This document shows, piece after piece, positions 48,823 to 60,709 of a DNA stretch of 64,000 bases. Numbering within the stretch: position 1 is the stretch's first letter; each line of letters opens with the position of its first letter. The notes beneath the pieces were generated by a model. It ran no database searches. It was not told the DNA's origin and saw only the letters and a program-made list of their open reading frames with translations. The position numbers were made by a program, and so were the translations under genes. This DNA comes from Nyssa sinensis (taxonomy: Eukaryota; Streptophyta; Magnoliopsida; Cornales; Nyssaceae): contig CM018032.1 in the NCBI GenBank assembly GCA_008638375.1, positions 33,717,751 through 33,781,750 on the forward strand, in the 5' to 3' direction.

Positions 48823-50085
48823 GTAAGTAACCCTGCATTTGAAGTGGAGATTTAACTCCATGGATTTGAAGAAGTTTTAAGTTCAAAATATCTGAAGCTT
48901 TGAATATCAAATTCAGTATTACATGATTCCTGTTTTAAATTATTCTGTTATTATAAACTTGATTTTGACATACTCAGTGAATGGTTTCTACTACAGTTCT
49001 CCTAATGCCAATTTCTTTAAGTATCCTGAATTTGCTTATTCCAAATATTTGAAGTTCTATTGAAGACGTTATATGTTATATGTTTTCAAATGCAACGACA
49101 AGGAGGCCATGTTTTAATGCTTTTAAATAACATCTATTTGTAAGTGTTTTATACCTCCTGTTGCCACTGACAATGTAAGATAACTCGTGCATAAGCACTA
49201 CATGCAATGTTGAGTTTCTTTGAAATTCAACAATGACACGTAAAATGCCAAGTAGCAGGATCTAATCCCCCAAGTATGAGATATCTCCATTGTAGTAAGA
49301 CTGGAGTCCGGTTCGAAACGGATTCTACTAACGAAAGTGATAAGATGATACGTGTGAAAATGAAAGAAAGTTTTACTCTCATTTTTCTATGCATGTCTAC
49401 GTGTTTTAAAGTTCATATACTTTATTTGAAGAAGTACATGTTTAGCTTGAATACTCTAAATGTTCCAAAGCTATCTGTTTTAAAGAATGCATAAATTCTG
49501 TGTTCAAAGAATATGAGCAATTGGTGGTGAGTATTTATAAACTCTCATGTGCTAAACCACTGCCAATTGAAATCCCATGACGAATGTTGGAATTACTCAC
49601 AAGCTTAGTTTACCTTACCCGAATTTTTATCCGCCCCCCCTTTCAGGTGATCGATGGCAGTCTTAATATTAATGACGATGATGATGAACCTAGCCGCTTT
49701 CTTTTGAAGGGATTGTTAAGTAGTTTCTTTTGTGGAATGCTATGGACTTTTAGTAGTAACTTTTGTATTAGGAAGTAGTGAACTGTCTTGTATTAAGCCC
49801 ATGGGGCAGTTAAACATGTATTAATCATAAAGCCTTTAAGTTTTAATTATGCTCTGAATGTATAATCATGTGTATCATTATGAAGCGCGGCAGTACCGGG
49901 CGGTAGTGCGAAAGATTTAAAATAAGAAAAGAAAAGAAAGAAAAAATGTTTTTTATGCTTCCGCAAACACAGGTCGAACCGCCGTCCGATACCATTGCTT
50001 ATGTGAGCCTTGCCCTAAGGCCCTTGGGCTGAAGGGTGGCGGTCTCGAAACGAGGTCCGCATAGGGTGGATTTCGGGTCGTGACA

Positions 50086-50124
50086 CAAGTATTCTTAATG
50101 ATTGGCCTATACTTGGAAGTTAGG
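50086..50124 (+). mobile_element. L9 internal region, segment b
   Basis: A 39-bp island of L9 interior between L10 and L11. It starts with the second copy of the L10 target (CAAGT) and ends with the first copy of the L11 target (TTAGG). Nothing else is visible. Confidence 0.85.
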
Positions 50125-51617
50125 TGTCACGACCCGAAACCCACCCTACGCGAATCCCGAGGACATGATGCTAGTTGGCCACCTTGCCAATTTTCTCCTC
50201 CTATAATGCAACCAACCAAAGGCAATTTCTGAACTTAATAATGAATTGCATTCCAAACGTAGGGTCAAAGCAGCAGAAATTAAAACCTTTTTAAATTGAG
50301 AATGCAACTCATCAAAACACATCAGAGCACGTCTAGAATTAGTCACCAATATCTCTAGAGTATTAATCTACATGCCTCAATACGTCCATTATATATCAAT
50401 GAATTACTTAAAGCGGAAGTCACACCAATACAATTCAGCTGATCAAAACTCATCTCCAATGATCAACAATCAAAATGTCTCCAAGTACAATTTAATCATA
50501 GTTATCCAACATACTAGGCTAACCTCATCACTAATGATGTAATATTATGATACAAATTGTGAACTTAACCTTACAGAGTATGTAGTCAACTTGACTTGGA
50601 GTTCATCTCGTCTGTGTAAGTCATTTGTACTTCACTAGTTTTGCTAGTTATCTTACTGCCTATCACCTATCATAAGCTACCTGAAAAATGGTTATAAATA
50701 AGGGGTGAGCTAACAAAGCTCAGTAAGTAAATTCCTAGCTTTGCTATGGGTCAGGGTTAGTTCACAAGAATAATAGAAGAAAGGGATAATAGATAGCCAG
50801 TCACCAAGTTACACAACAATGACCCGAGGGCCCAAAAAAGCTTATTCCCACAAGGAATAATACAAGAGAGGAGCAGTCAAAAGAGATCCAGCTCAACACA
50901 ATAAATTGCTGCCACCAATAATACTTAGCCAATCAAAAGTATCTCATGCTTGCAAATAATATGATCATTCACAGGGTATAAAATATGATCATCCAACAAT
51001 GCAAAAACGTCATCATCGAGTTTTAACAAAACAGATGCATAAACAAAACGGGGCCCCGCATACCTCCAAAACACACATATTCAGATTCGCCTTAGTTCCT
51101 CAGGCTTACTGAACAGCGCAAGAGCTCTTTACTACAGGTCTCGAAGGACACACACAACATGTCCCGAAAGACACAACAGACCCCAAAGGGTCCTCCCCAC
51201 ATTTGGGAATAGATGGGCCGTTGTGACTGAGCACAACCCCTAGGCTCATACCGAATTTCAGGATCAATAAATTTCCATACAGGATATACAATCATGTGAA
51301 ATAGCCAAAACCTCGTTTAATGAGACATAAGTGTGTGGATCAACAAGATTTCCATCAACAAGATATATCACAAGATCATGGCACAGGTATACATGATGGT
51401 ACAAATATGCTCAAGTATCAACAAGTCGAGATCACAAAATGATATGGGCAAGCAAGTCAAATTTGAAGTATAGGCATGAACAAATAAGTACAAGTCGATT
51501 GGCATCAATCAAAGAAGTCAAGTTCAGTAGGTAGTGATAGAGTACAAATTTGGGAGCATTTGAAGATAAATGTGACTGGCTGGGAATAACCTATAGTAAA
51601 ACATAGGAGTTACTTAC

Positions 51618-51696
51618 CCCGGTTTCTTAGTATTTCATTCTCCATTTACAAATACTCTGATAATCTCTAGATATTTCAGGCATATCCTTGCATGGC
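51618..51696 (-). other. Exon-like block 2 of L11 (79 nt)
   Basis: The length and both boundary motifs match L3 (8795-8873), although the two LTRs differ at many positions. Confidence 0.55.
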
Positions 51697-53273
51697 CTGA
51701 ATAATCATCATTAATCACAGACAAATTAGAATTCATTCATTCATGTCTTATTCATCATCTTAGGAGTCTATCAGATGGCCTAATTAAGTTCATTGGCCTA
51801 TTACGCACCCATTGGGTTTCAACTTATGTTATTAAATTCCTCAAATAGGCTTAGTAGCTGTCAAGATTATAATCTAGGTCAGTTGGACCACACAGAACCG
51901 GAATAACATAACCCTATTATACCACTTATCCACGGTTTGGTCTAACCCCAGATTCAATTTTCCAAATTTCTAATTCCTTATAACTGCAACCAAACAGCCC
52001 TAATTTGAATTAGAATTAAAAAATTTCACCTAAAACGACGTAGTTCCATTTGCCCCTTATATCCGGTCGGGTCCCGACCCGACCCAAACTGATCTGACCC
52101 ATGTCCATTACTGTTCATCGTTTTCCTCATGACGATGAACGGTAACCCTAAAATCGAAAATCTTAAAAGCTGAATTCGTGAGTTTTTGGCCATGTATTTC
52201 CACTGTTATTGATTCCAAGGTGTTTCTTGAAGCTTAATAAACACTTTGACATTTGTTTTGTGGACTGGAACGAGCTCACAAGCTTAATTCCACCGTTAAT
52301 GGCTGATGGGATATTCCCCTTGTACACGCTCATTTCTCCACCAAAGTTGATGCTTTTTGGATTGTTGTAACCGTACAATCGTGGGGGTTAGTATTCCATT
52401 CATAAAACCTGGGTTGAGGTTTGATTTAAAGTGCCAAAAATCAGACCTGTGACCTGCAACTCGACGGTTCTCTCTAGTCTTAGGGCCATTTCGCCTAATT
52501 TTTGATATTTCGTGAACCATTTAACATCTAGTCTTAATCCCCATACCTAAATTAAGGTTTAACTCAAGTTGGATCAGACCCGGTTTATCAAGGTCCTTTA
52601 ATGGCAGTCTAAGGTCTGTTCTTAGGGTTTCATGCCTATTCAGCCCATGAAAATTCATTTCCCTCATGTACTAAACATATAACATCATTACATGTGAGTA
52701 TAACCTATTATACAACCCATACAGTAACTTTTACAACTTGAATTCTAGAGAGAGAAAGCTTAGTTCATGGGTTACCTCTCATGGCAGTCCTTATCCTTGT
52801 TCTTGAACTTGGTTCCTGAGCTCCTTAAGCTTTTATATTCTTCTTCTCAACTTTGATTCTTGATTCCTCTATGCATACACACACACACACACACACTTAC
52901 ACACACAATTTCTCCTTTCTCAATTTCTCTCTCTCTCTACCCGGGCACACACCCACACACTTACATACACACACACACATGTGTTCTGATTTACCCACAC
53001 CCCATACGCACAACACTTGGTGTTTTTAAAAGAAATGCAAGACTTATATGTATATGAGTGCACACCTATACATATACATCTATGTGCATGCTCTTGTAAG
53101 CTTAGGTGTGATCATATGGATGATACAGGAGCTGAGGTGGGATGATGTGAGCTGATGTGGAGAGGTTCAGTTGATGATGAGGGGTTTGCATGTATGGCCA
53201 TTGGACAATTTGGGAGGTGGGCTTGGTTAAATTGGGTTTACATACAATTATGTTGTATATTTAGGCATAAAGA

Positions 53274-53375
53274 TGTTGGCAGCCCACTTGGTAAATTTTT
53301 GGGTGCCATATGCTTCCCTTACTTGGTCAAGAGTTCAAATCCCCTTGGCCTCACATTTTGGTATTTTTCCTCTAT
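53274..53375 (+). other. tRNA-like unit T9, antisense in L11
   Basis: A box ggcagcccacttggtaa (53278-53294), B-box-like gagttcaaatcc (53331-53342) and 'ggtatttttcc' as T-run. Offset from the LTR start (about 420) equals that of T3 and T8. Confidence 0.6.
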
Positions 53376-53771
53376 TTGGGCTTATGCCTCGTTTGGTTGG
53401 CACAATTTACCGTTTTAGCTATTTTCCTTATAATTTCTTTTCTATTGCTTTTTTTATGAAATAGTTTCTTCTGGTCGCTTCTTATTTCGATTAGCTTCAA
53501 TGTCAAAGGCCCCGTGTCAGTTATTATTTCTTTGTGGTCATCATAGTTCTCTAATTCAAGTTTTCATAGTGTTAAAATGACATCATTTCACCTACTTAAT
53601 CGGTAATGAGGTTTGGGTATTACACCCTCGTCTCTTGATGTGTTTAATTATTTTATTGGTCTATCGTGACCATCGAGAGATTCTTAATTAACTTTCTTGA
53701 TTATTCTTTACGTCGTTTCTAATTAATAATTAGCGAACTAATTATTAATCAATCAAGGTCGGGGTGTTACT

Positions 53772-56700
53772 TTAGGCGTAATAACATAGAAGAAATCACA
53801 TTAGAAATCAACACAGATACTACGAGTTCTTTATGATATTGTTAGAATGACATCTGCCCAGTGGACTTAATGAATGGAATTCTATAACACCACTACACCT
53901 ATCCTACCAAAACCAAGTGATACCAGGAAATGATCAGAGCATTAAGTTAAATTCTTAGGTTTAGTTGATATCAAAGATTTGGTGTTAAAACAGTTTAGTA
54001 ATAAGTGGTTCATGAGAGATAAGATTGATGTCCTAGTATTACCAATGCCCAAGTAAAGTAAATCCTGAGATGATAGATAGACTATTATATGAATTCTGAC
54101 CATTGATCTTTTATAGTGAATAGTTTTAAGAGATGATCAGGCTACTGTATTAGTAGTCACGGTATTTTTTCAATTGTTTACAAATGCCCAATATTGTTAA
54201 ATGTTAGCTCTACATATTGATTTATAGCTCCAACATTTACTACTAGCAGAACATAGAAATAGAACTCCTAAGTTATATGTTAACTGTTCAATTTCACCAA
54301 GAGAATGATTGATGATAGATATTATGCAAGAAACAAGTAGAGTAAGTAACATAGATACACAATTATTAATTGATCTAATACTCATAGAACTTTTAAGGAC
54401 ATTGATAAGTTAAGTGATTACATGATTGATGACTTCAAAGTGCAATAACGGATTTAAATGCAAAGATTTATAATCTTTAGAATGAACTACATACTGTTAT
54501 AAATATGAATGATTACTTGATAGACGTGATAGAATGAATGGTGACTCTTGGAAGAGTCATTATCACTAAATGTCATACATTGGGGAAATCATTAGAAATG
54601 AATGATATACATAGAATATAGGAGGTACAGATCATAAGTGTATAGTTCTTAGCCGATCTAAGAAAGAAATTGATGATTTAAAAACAATTAAATGATTTGT
54701 GACTGTTAGAAGATGAAAGCAAGTTAAAAATACTAAAGGTTAACTAGTTTTGAAAAAATACTACATGTTATGAAGGAAGTTAATGATTCTTGAACAACTA
54801 AGACGAGCAACTAAATAGTGATCCTTAAGAATAGAAGCATACTTAAAGGTAAATGATAAAAATTCTTGAGATTGTGACATTGAAAATACTGAAGGAAGTT
54901 TCGATGAATGATATAGACAGATAAACAAGGCTTGAATGGGAGATAGTAATTATACTTACGAAAACTTGGAAGGAATCATAGTGATATTGAAATTAGTAAT
55001 CCTTAATGATTGTTTCATCTTATGGAAGCGTGTACTGGATATCTATTAAGTTACGGTTTGATGATTGTTCTATATTAAGGGAGACGTTAAGAATTAAATG
55101 ACTATATTAGGATATAGACTTGATGTTTATGATTTGATGATCGTTCTATATTGCGAGAGTTATTGAGAATTGAATTCCTATTTACAGATTATGAACTTGA
55201 TGTATACGATTAGATGGTTGTTCTATACTATGAGAATTAGTGAGAGTTGAAATTACGTTCCATAATGAACGAGGAAAACTGGTTAGTACTCATTGGAAGA
55301 TAGGAAGTAATATAGAATTGGAAATATGGCGCTTTAAAAAGCAGTGAATTTGACAATAATAGCTAAATGGAATGGAAATACCCTGGAAAGATAGTAGAAC
55401 TAATAGTGACATCTAAATAGAGCAGTAACACCTTGAAAGGCGATATATGTGACGGGTAACAATTTATTAGAATACTTATACACTTTGAAAGGCAATGGAT
55501 ACAATAATGAATTAGGAAATGCGAGATAGTATGAAGGAAACTTAAATGGGTAAGTAAGATTGATGACGTACCAGAAATGTGAAAAGTCTTGAGTAAGTTA
55601 TAGTTATACCCTAAAAAGGTAAAAGATGAATAGATTTTTGAAGACATTTATGAAATAAGCAAGACTATTAGAATTTGACATTATGAAATGTGATGAATTT
55701 GACATTTTGAAATGTGATGAATTTGACAAGAGACTAATATATGATGAATGAGTGTTAGAAAAGATTTGATAAATCTTAGAATTGATTCGAATAGTAGATT
55801 GATATGAACAAAGGATGATACTGTGTTAAGATAATCGAAAGTAAGTGATAAACAATCCTGAGTAACTTATAGAGAATTATGTGATCTAAATGATTATAAA
55901 AGACTAGAAGTGTAGTAAATTATTTATATGGATCATGAAATGAAAATGATACATGAAATTTATAGAAAATACTACAAGAATGCTCACAAGTACAGAAGAA
56001 AGTAAAGATCTGTGAACAGTAAGGAATTATGAACTGTATCAACTTTAGAAAGCTTAAACCATTTGATTGAATCTCAGACAAAGACAGGGAACCTAACAGG
56101 GATTGGCAACAGTTACAGAGGCCTTCAATAGGAAGTACTTTCCTTAGGAAGTAGGGATCAGAGAGTTTTTAAGTTTCTAGTACAACATCAGTGGCCAAGG
56201 GTACTCTTCTAGTTACTTATGACTGGTTTATATTTTATGTTATTTTCACACATTCGAATATGTCCCCTATGGTTGGTAACTGAATGTAGAGACTGAACAC
56301 CTAGACTATTTAACTCATTGCTTACATGTTCGTCAAGGGAACTATTATTGAACCATGTTAGATATAGAACACAGGAAATACAGACCAGGGACACAGGTAT
56401 TATTAAACAGTTGACTTGAGGTCAAGGAACAATTAGTTGAACGACAGACCTATTATAGAGGAATGATAATTAGAAACTGATATGAACTCTATGAGTTCCA
56501 TATGATACTATTGGAATGATAAATACCCCAGATATATTAGTAGACTTAATGGATAGAGTTTTAAAGCTACGTTTAGAAATTTCATGATTTTGTTCACCAA
56601 ATGATGTCTTACAATTACGGAAAACTAGGAGAACCATAGAAAGGAATTGGGATTCACGTAAAGATTTTGAAATACACTTGAAGATATAGAAAAAGTAGTA

Positions 56701-56864
56701 CAATGATCTGATGTGACTGTAAAACTTGATTCTCAGTAAATTTTTTTTATCTAGTTAAATTTAAACACCCGTTCAAGTTATACCACGATGTTAGAGAAAC
56801 CAAGGGAACCACCGGAGTTAGAAATGCTAAGTTTGGGGACAAATTTATTTTTAAGGGGTAAGAA
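53772..56864 (+). mobile_element. L9 internal region, segment c, with PPT
   Basis: 3.1 kb of AT-rich non-coding DNA. It contains diverged copies of the module seen at 45698-46019 (about 54128-54230 and 56200-56400) and a gag relic at 56090-56240. It ends with 'gtttggggacaaatttattt' and aaggggtaagaa (PPT, 56853-56864). That ending is typical of plant Ty3/gypsy elements. No pol domain is left, and the total interior is about 3.8 kb, so L9 fits the LARD class. Confidence 0.85.
56090..56240 (+). pseudogene. Ty3/gypsy-type gag fragment in L9
   Basis: One frame near 56106 reads TEAFNRKYFP, a stop, then EVGIREFLSF, a stop, then YNISGQGY. This matches the retrotransposon gag pattern AFxxKYFP...EFLxLxQGxMSVxxY. 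Two in-frame stops and missing flanks make it dead. It places L9's ancestor in the Ty3/gypsy group. Confidence 0.65.
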
Positions 56865-57555
56865 TATAATATCCCGACCCGGGATAAGGCACGTATATCG
56901 ACGTAGACCCTGTTGAGTAGTGTAACACCAGTTGTAACCCGAGCTATTAAAGCTTTATATCATGATTTTATATGGACTGAATGATTTTGGAATGCGAATG
57001 GTTTATTTTGTACAGTCAGTACTGGGCAACGCTCGAGCAACCTAGGACCGATCATCATAATACGTGTACGCACGCAAACCCATGCATGTGTACATATAAA
57101 TATATGTACAGGCTATTGAATATAAATGTATGTATAAGTAATTAGAATCTAGTATATATATGTGTATATATGAATATATATGTATGTATAAGTGAGGAAT
57201 AACCATACGTATATATATACGGTATCGTATAATATAAATATATATATGTATGTATTTGAAATGGGAAATACAAGAAGAAGGGAGGGGCTACATGTGTGCA
57301 ACATGACATATGCATGCAAGTAGGTGTTGTGCGTGTGCTGGAAGTTGTGTCGACAATGTGTGTATAATGTGTGTGTCTTATATATTATATATTATATGTA
57401 TACAAATAGCAAATGAAAGTGAAGCCAAGAAAACAAAGAAAGCAGGAAAAAGAAAAGAAAACAGAAAAGATCAAGAAAAGAAAAGTCTAAGAAGGTTGCT
57501 GCAAGTGGGAAAGAAGAGAGAGAGAATAGAGAGAGAAAGGCACGATTAGTGTATG

Positions 57556-57587
<32 letters not shown>

Positions 57588-60102
57588 GGTTGTTTGATAG
57601 AGAATTAGAAAGATAGAAGCAAAGTAAAAGAGCTTAGACCATTCAGAAGTACGAAACAGAAGAAGAAAGAAGGAGAAATATAAAGAAAAATGTGAGAAAA
57701 CTTACTGTATTTCAAGTTTTGAATTTCTAGCTTTTTTGTAGAATTTCTTAAAGCTCAGAAAGAATTACATGGTTTTAAAGAGCATAAAAATGGTGAATTT
57801 AGGAAGAAACTATAGCCCATTTGGTGAAGAAATGAGTGAGAAAAACTAATTTAAAGTTCGAAGAAAAATTCTGGGTCATTGAGTTTTTGATCGATTTAGC
57901 TTGTTTTATGAATGGGGAATTGTTTCCCATAAGTGCAACAACTTGTAGGTAAAATTTGGGCTAAAAACAATGGCTAAAAAGCCATGAAAAAGTGAAAATT
58001 CAGTTCGCTGAAAAATTTGGGCAGCTCGCCGGAGTTGGCTGCAACTCCATTTTCCGAGGCCTTCCGGTGATGAAAACTGAATTTTGAGGGTAAATATGAA
58101 AATCCCATGAGGATTAGAAGAGGACCCCATTGGTCGGACGTCGAAACGTCGTCGAAAAAGTACCGCCGTTGCCGAAGAAGACAATCGGTGCACGACTGAT
58201 ACACACTGGTGCGTGTTGCGCTGCTTTGCGTCTTAGGTTGTTAGGCCATGGGTTTTGGGTTGGGTCGACCCGTCCAAACCAATATTGGATTGATCCAATA
58301 CGGTGCAATTTTGAGGAGATTTTAAAAGATTTTAAAATGTTGAATTTGGGGTGTTTGGGTGCAAGCATAGTAGATTGAAATTAAATTGAAATTGAGAATA
58401 GGGATAGCCTATCCAAGGTTTGGGTTAATCCACTGTTTGACTATTCCAAATTGGAATATAAATTTTTGAAAATTATACATTTTACCCAAAACTTATGGTA
58501 ATTATATTTTGACCCCAAGTAATAAAATAATGTTTAATTTAAAGGAGAAATTACCAAAATGCCCCTAAGTCAAAAAGTAGCTAAACGGACTCCGATTAAA
58601 GTAAAAGAATAGTGAATTTTATTATTTTGAGCATTTTGGACTCAACGGTGGAGTCTGATTTGTGAAAAGAGGTCTCGAGAAGTAAGAACCTGTAAAAGTG
58701 AAAAATGATCGTTTTGCCCTTTTTAGTAAAAAGTCTGAATTGAATTCTATGAAAGCCTAAACTGACTTTGTTCGACATTCCAGATTCAATGGTAGAGTCT
58801 AAATTCAAAAAAGAGATACTTATAGTAACAAGGCATAAAATTTGATGAATAACATTAAAACCGAGACATGTTTACCGATTTATAGGAAACTCGAAAGGAA
58901 AGGGCAAAATCACGGGATACTGATCTAAGAACACGTTTTAAGGTAAATAAAACCTATTCTCTTCCATGTGGTGTTTCCAAGCCAAGTTTATTCTATTTAC
59001 TGCCGAACTTGTACTCTTGAACGTACCTGATATTATTATTTTCCATAATGTAATATTGTTCTATCTTGTAGACATTGATTGACTGCTGTATCATTGTTAT
59101 CATGCTACATCATGCCTTTAAAGGCCTACTATTATATTTTTACTGAATATATGATATTCCATTTTTATACTCTTATGGAATCACAAATGATCATGTTATG
59201 TTTATGAATGCCGGATTTATGCTCAATCACAATATCCATCCGATGCTTTTTTATCGACTGGAGACCTACGAGTCAAGTCCGTGAACGGACATATGGCAAT
59301 ACATTGGAGTTTTGTTTGATTGGAGTTTCCATTGGGGGGTACGCCGGGCCCCAAAAGACCAAGGGCGTGCCGAACCCTGAACAGTGTAAATGCATCTCTT
59401 ATATGATTGATATGACTATGATTATTGAATGACACTATCCCTTATGATTTATCTTATACTGAAAGACATTCCTTATTGATTTGATTGTGATCAGTTTATT
59501 GTGGCAGTACATTCATGTTGACACATTGTTATTGAGAGTTCCATATTGATGTTATATCCATTACTCCTGATTGTATATTGTGACCCCACTGTTCATTGGC
59601 CATTATGGCAACTGTTCTTATTGGCTATCACATCATCTCATTTTTTATGATTGGCTATCATATTCTTATTCATGGATTCATATTCGTTTATGGTCACCGA
59701 TACCAGTATCGGAGATGGGAATTTACTTGTAAAGCTTTCGTAGCTCATTCCATATTACTTACTATTTTTCAGGTAGTGACGTTGCAAGACCCCAGTAGGA
59801 GTTTGAGAGCGTAAGAGGGCATTTTGAGAAAATGTACTAGTTTGTGATGTAGTTTCTCCCATGTATTCACCATCCACGGGTGCGGGTTATGTCTGGTTCT
59901 TATTTTGACTATTGTAGAACCATATTATGTATTGAATAGACTTCCGCTGATTATTGTATTGAAAAGAGTTCCGCTGATTATTATTTTAAATTTTAGTACA
60001 TTGCTTATTAGTACTATGATACAGGAATGGAAAAAGTAGGGACGACCTTAGGGTCGGCCCCGTGACACGAGATCCACATAGAATGGGTTTCGGGTCGTGA
60101 CA
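56865..60102 (+). mobile_element. L9 3' LTR
   Basis: It begins TATAATATCCCGACCC, so the TG start has become TA, and ends GGGTTTCGGGTCGTGACA followed by TCATG. It is collinear with the 5' LTR, with differences. It has an extra segment of about 53 bp at 57300-57352, no long (TA)n before exon-like block 2, two instead of four 27-bp units and a better acceptor (TTTTTCAG before 59774). A minus-strand frame (57906-58193) resembles one in L4 but has no known domain. Confidence 0.95.
58630..58802 (+). repeat. Hairpin modules of L9 3' LTR
   Basis: ggactcaacggtggagtct (58638-58656) and cagattcaatggtagagtct (58781-58800), 143 bp apart. Confidence 0.75.
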
Positions 60103-60129
60103 TCATGCCATGTGGATCGGGCCATTACA
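60103..60129 (+). mobile_element. Unit U TRIM-type tail, segment b (end of U)
   Basis: 'tcatgccatgtgg' and 'atcgggccattaca' form the 3' end of the short LTR begun at about 41953. It is followed by TTAAA (60130-60134), the partner of 25443-25447. It resembles the LTR end at 23045-23073. Confidence 0.8.
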
Positions 60130-60257
60130 TTAAAAAATTAGAAAAATCAGCTTGCAGCACTTTGGAAAAAAAATTAGAAAAGGGAGAAAACAACTTCCAG
60201 CAAATACACTGTTGCTATAGTAACACAGCCTACAGCAGCCCAGCCCGCGCCATGCGC
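60130..60257 (+). mobile_element. Element B LTR2, segment b
   Basis: It continues LTR2 exactly where unit U cut in ('aaaatcagcttgcagcactt', as in LTR1 at 21131). It stops at TGCGC, duplicated around L12. Confidence 0.9.
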
Positions 60258-60709
60258 TGTAAAGATCCGAAATTTTGGAATAAATTTTTTTTTTAATGAT
60301 AAGGCAATATTTGAATTTCTTTAAATCTTATTTAATTTTAATTTAATTAAATTACATTATGTGAATGTGTGTATAATATATGATTTACATGGATACAAGT
60401 GTCTATGTATATATAAAAAGTGATTAAATATATATATATATATATGTATACAGTATACATCAGATGTGTGTGTACTGTTGAGTGTGTGTACGGTGTGTGG
60501 GTTAGTTTGTGTGCAAGTGGGTGTGTGTGTGTCGGAGTGTGTGAGGTGTGTGTTTGTATATTTTATGTTATATGTGTACAAATATCTGTGGCAATGAAAG
60601 AAAAGAAAGAGAAATCAGAAATATCAAAAAGTTGGTCAAACAAAAGGGGTTGGTGATGAACAGAGAGGATTAGAAAGGGAGAAAAGGAAAAGAGAGAAAG
60701 AAAATGGGG

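Larger units (their letters stand above)
46020..50085 (+). mobile_element. L10: solo LTR in L9, TSD CAGGT/CAAGT
   Basis: It starts TGTAATACCCTGACCC and ends GGATTTCGGGTCGTGACA; the flanks CAGGT and CAAGT differ by one transition. It has (TA)n and GT tracts (46200-46430), a (GA)n run (46610-46632) and donor TTGAG|GTAAAAAC after 46690. Hairpin modules, the conserved ORF, exon-like block 2 (48764-48822) and acceptor CCTTTCAG before 49647 follow. It is the L1-type subfamily and the only copy here with the ORF uninterrupted by another element. Confidence 0.9.
50125..53771 (-). mobile_element. L11: solo LTR in L9, TSD TTAGG
   Basis: Plus strand starts TGTCACGACCCGAAACCC and ends GGTCGGGGTGTTACT. 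TTAGG is perfect at 50120-50124 and 53772-53776. The last base should be A (reverse of TG), so the 5' terminal dinucleotide has mutated after insertion. The order mirrors L3: acceptor ATTATTCAG, 79-nt block, donor GTAAGTAA, and a 24-bp-like repeat remnant (51140-51183). It also has (CA)n stretches (52877-52905) and a tRNA-like unit. Confidence 0.9.
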
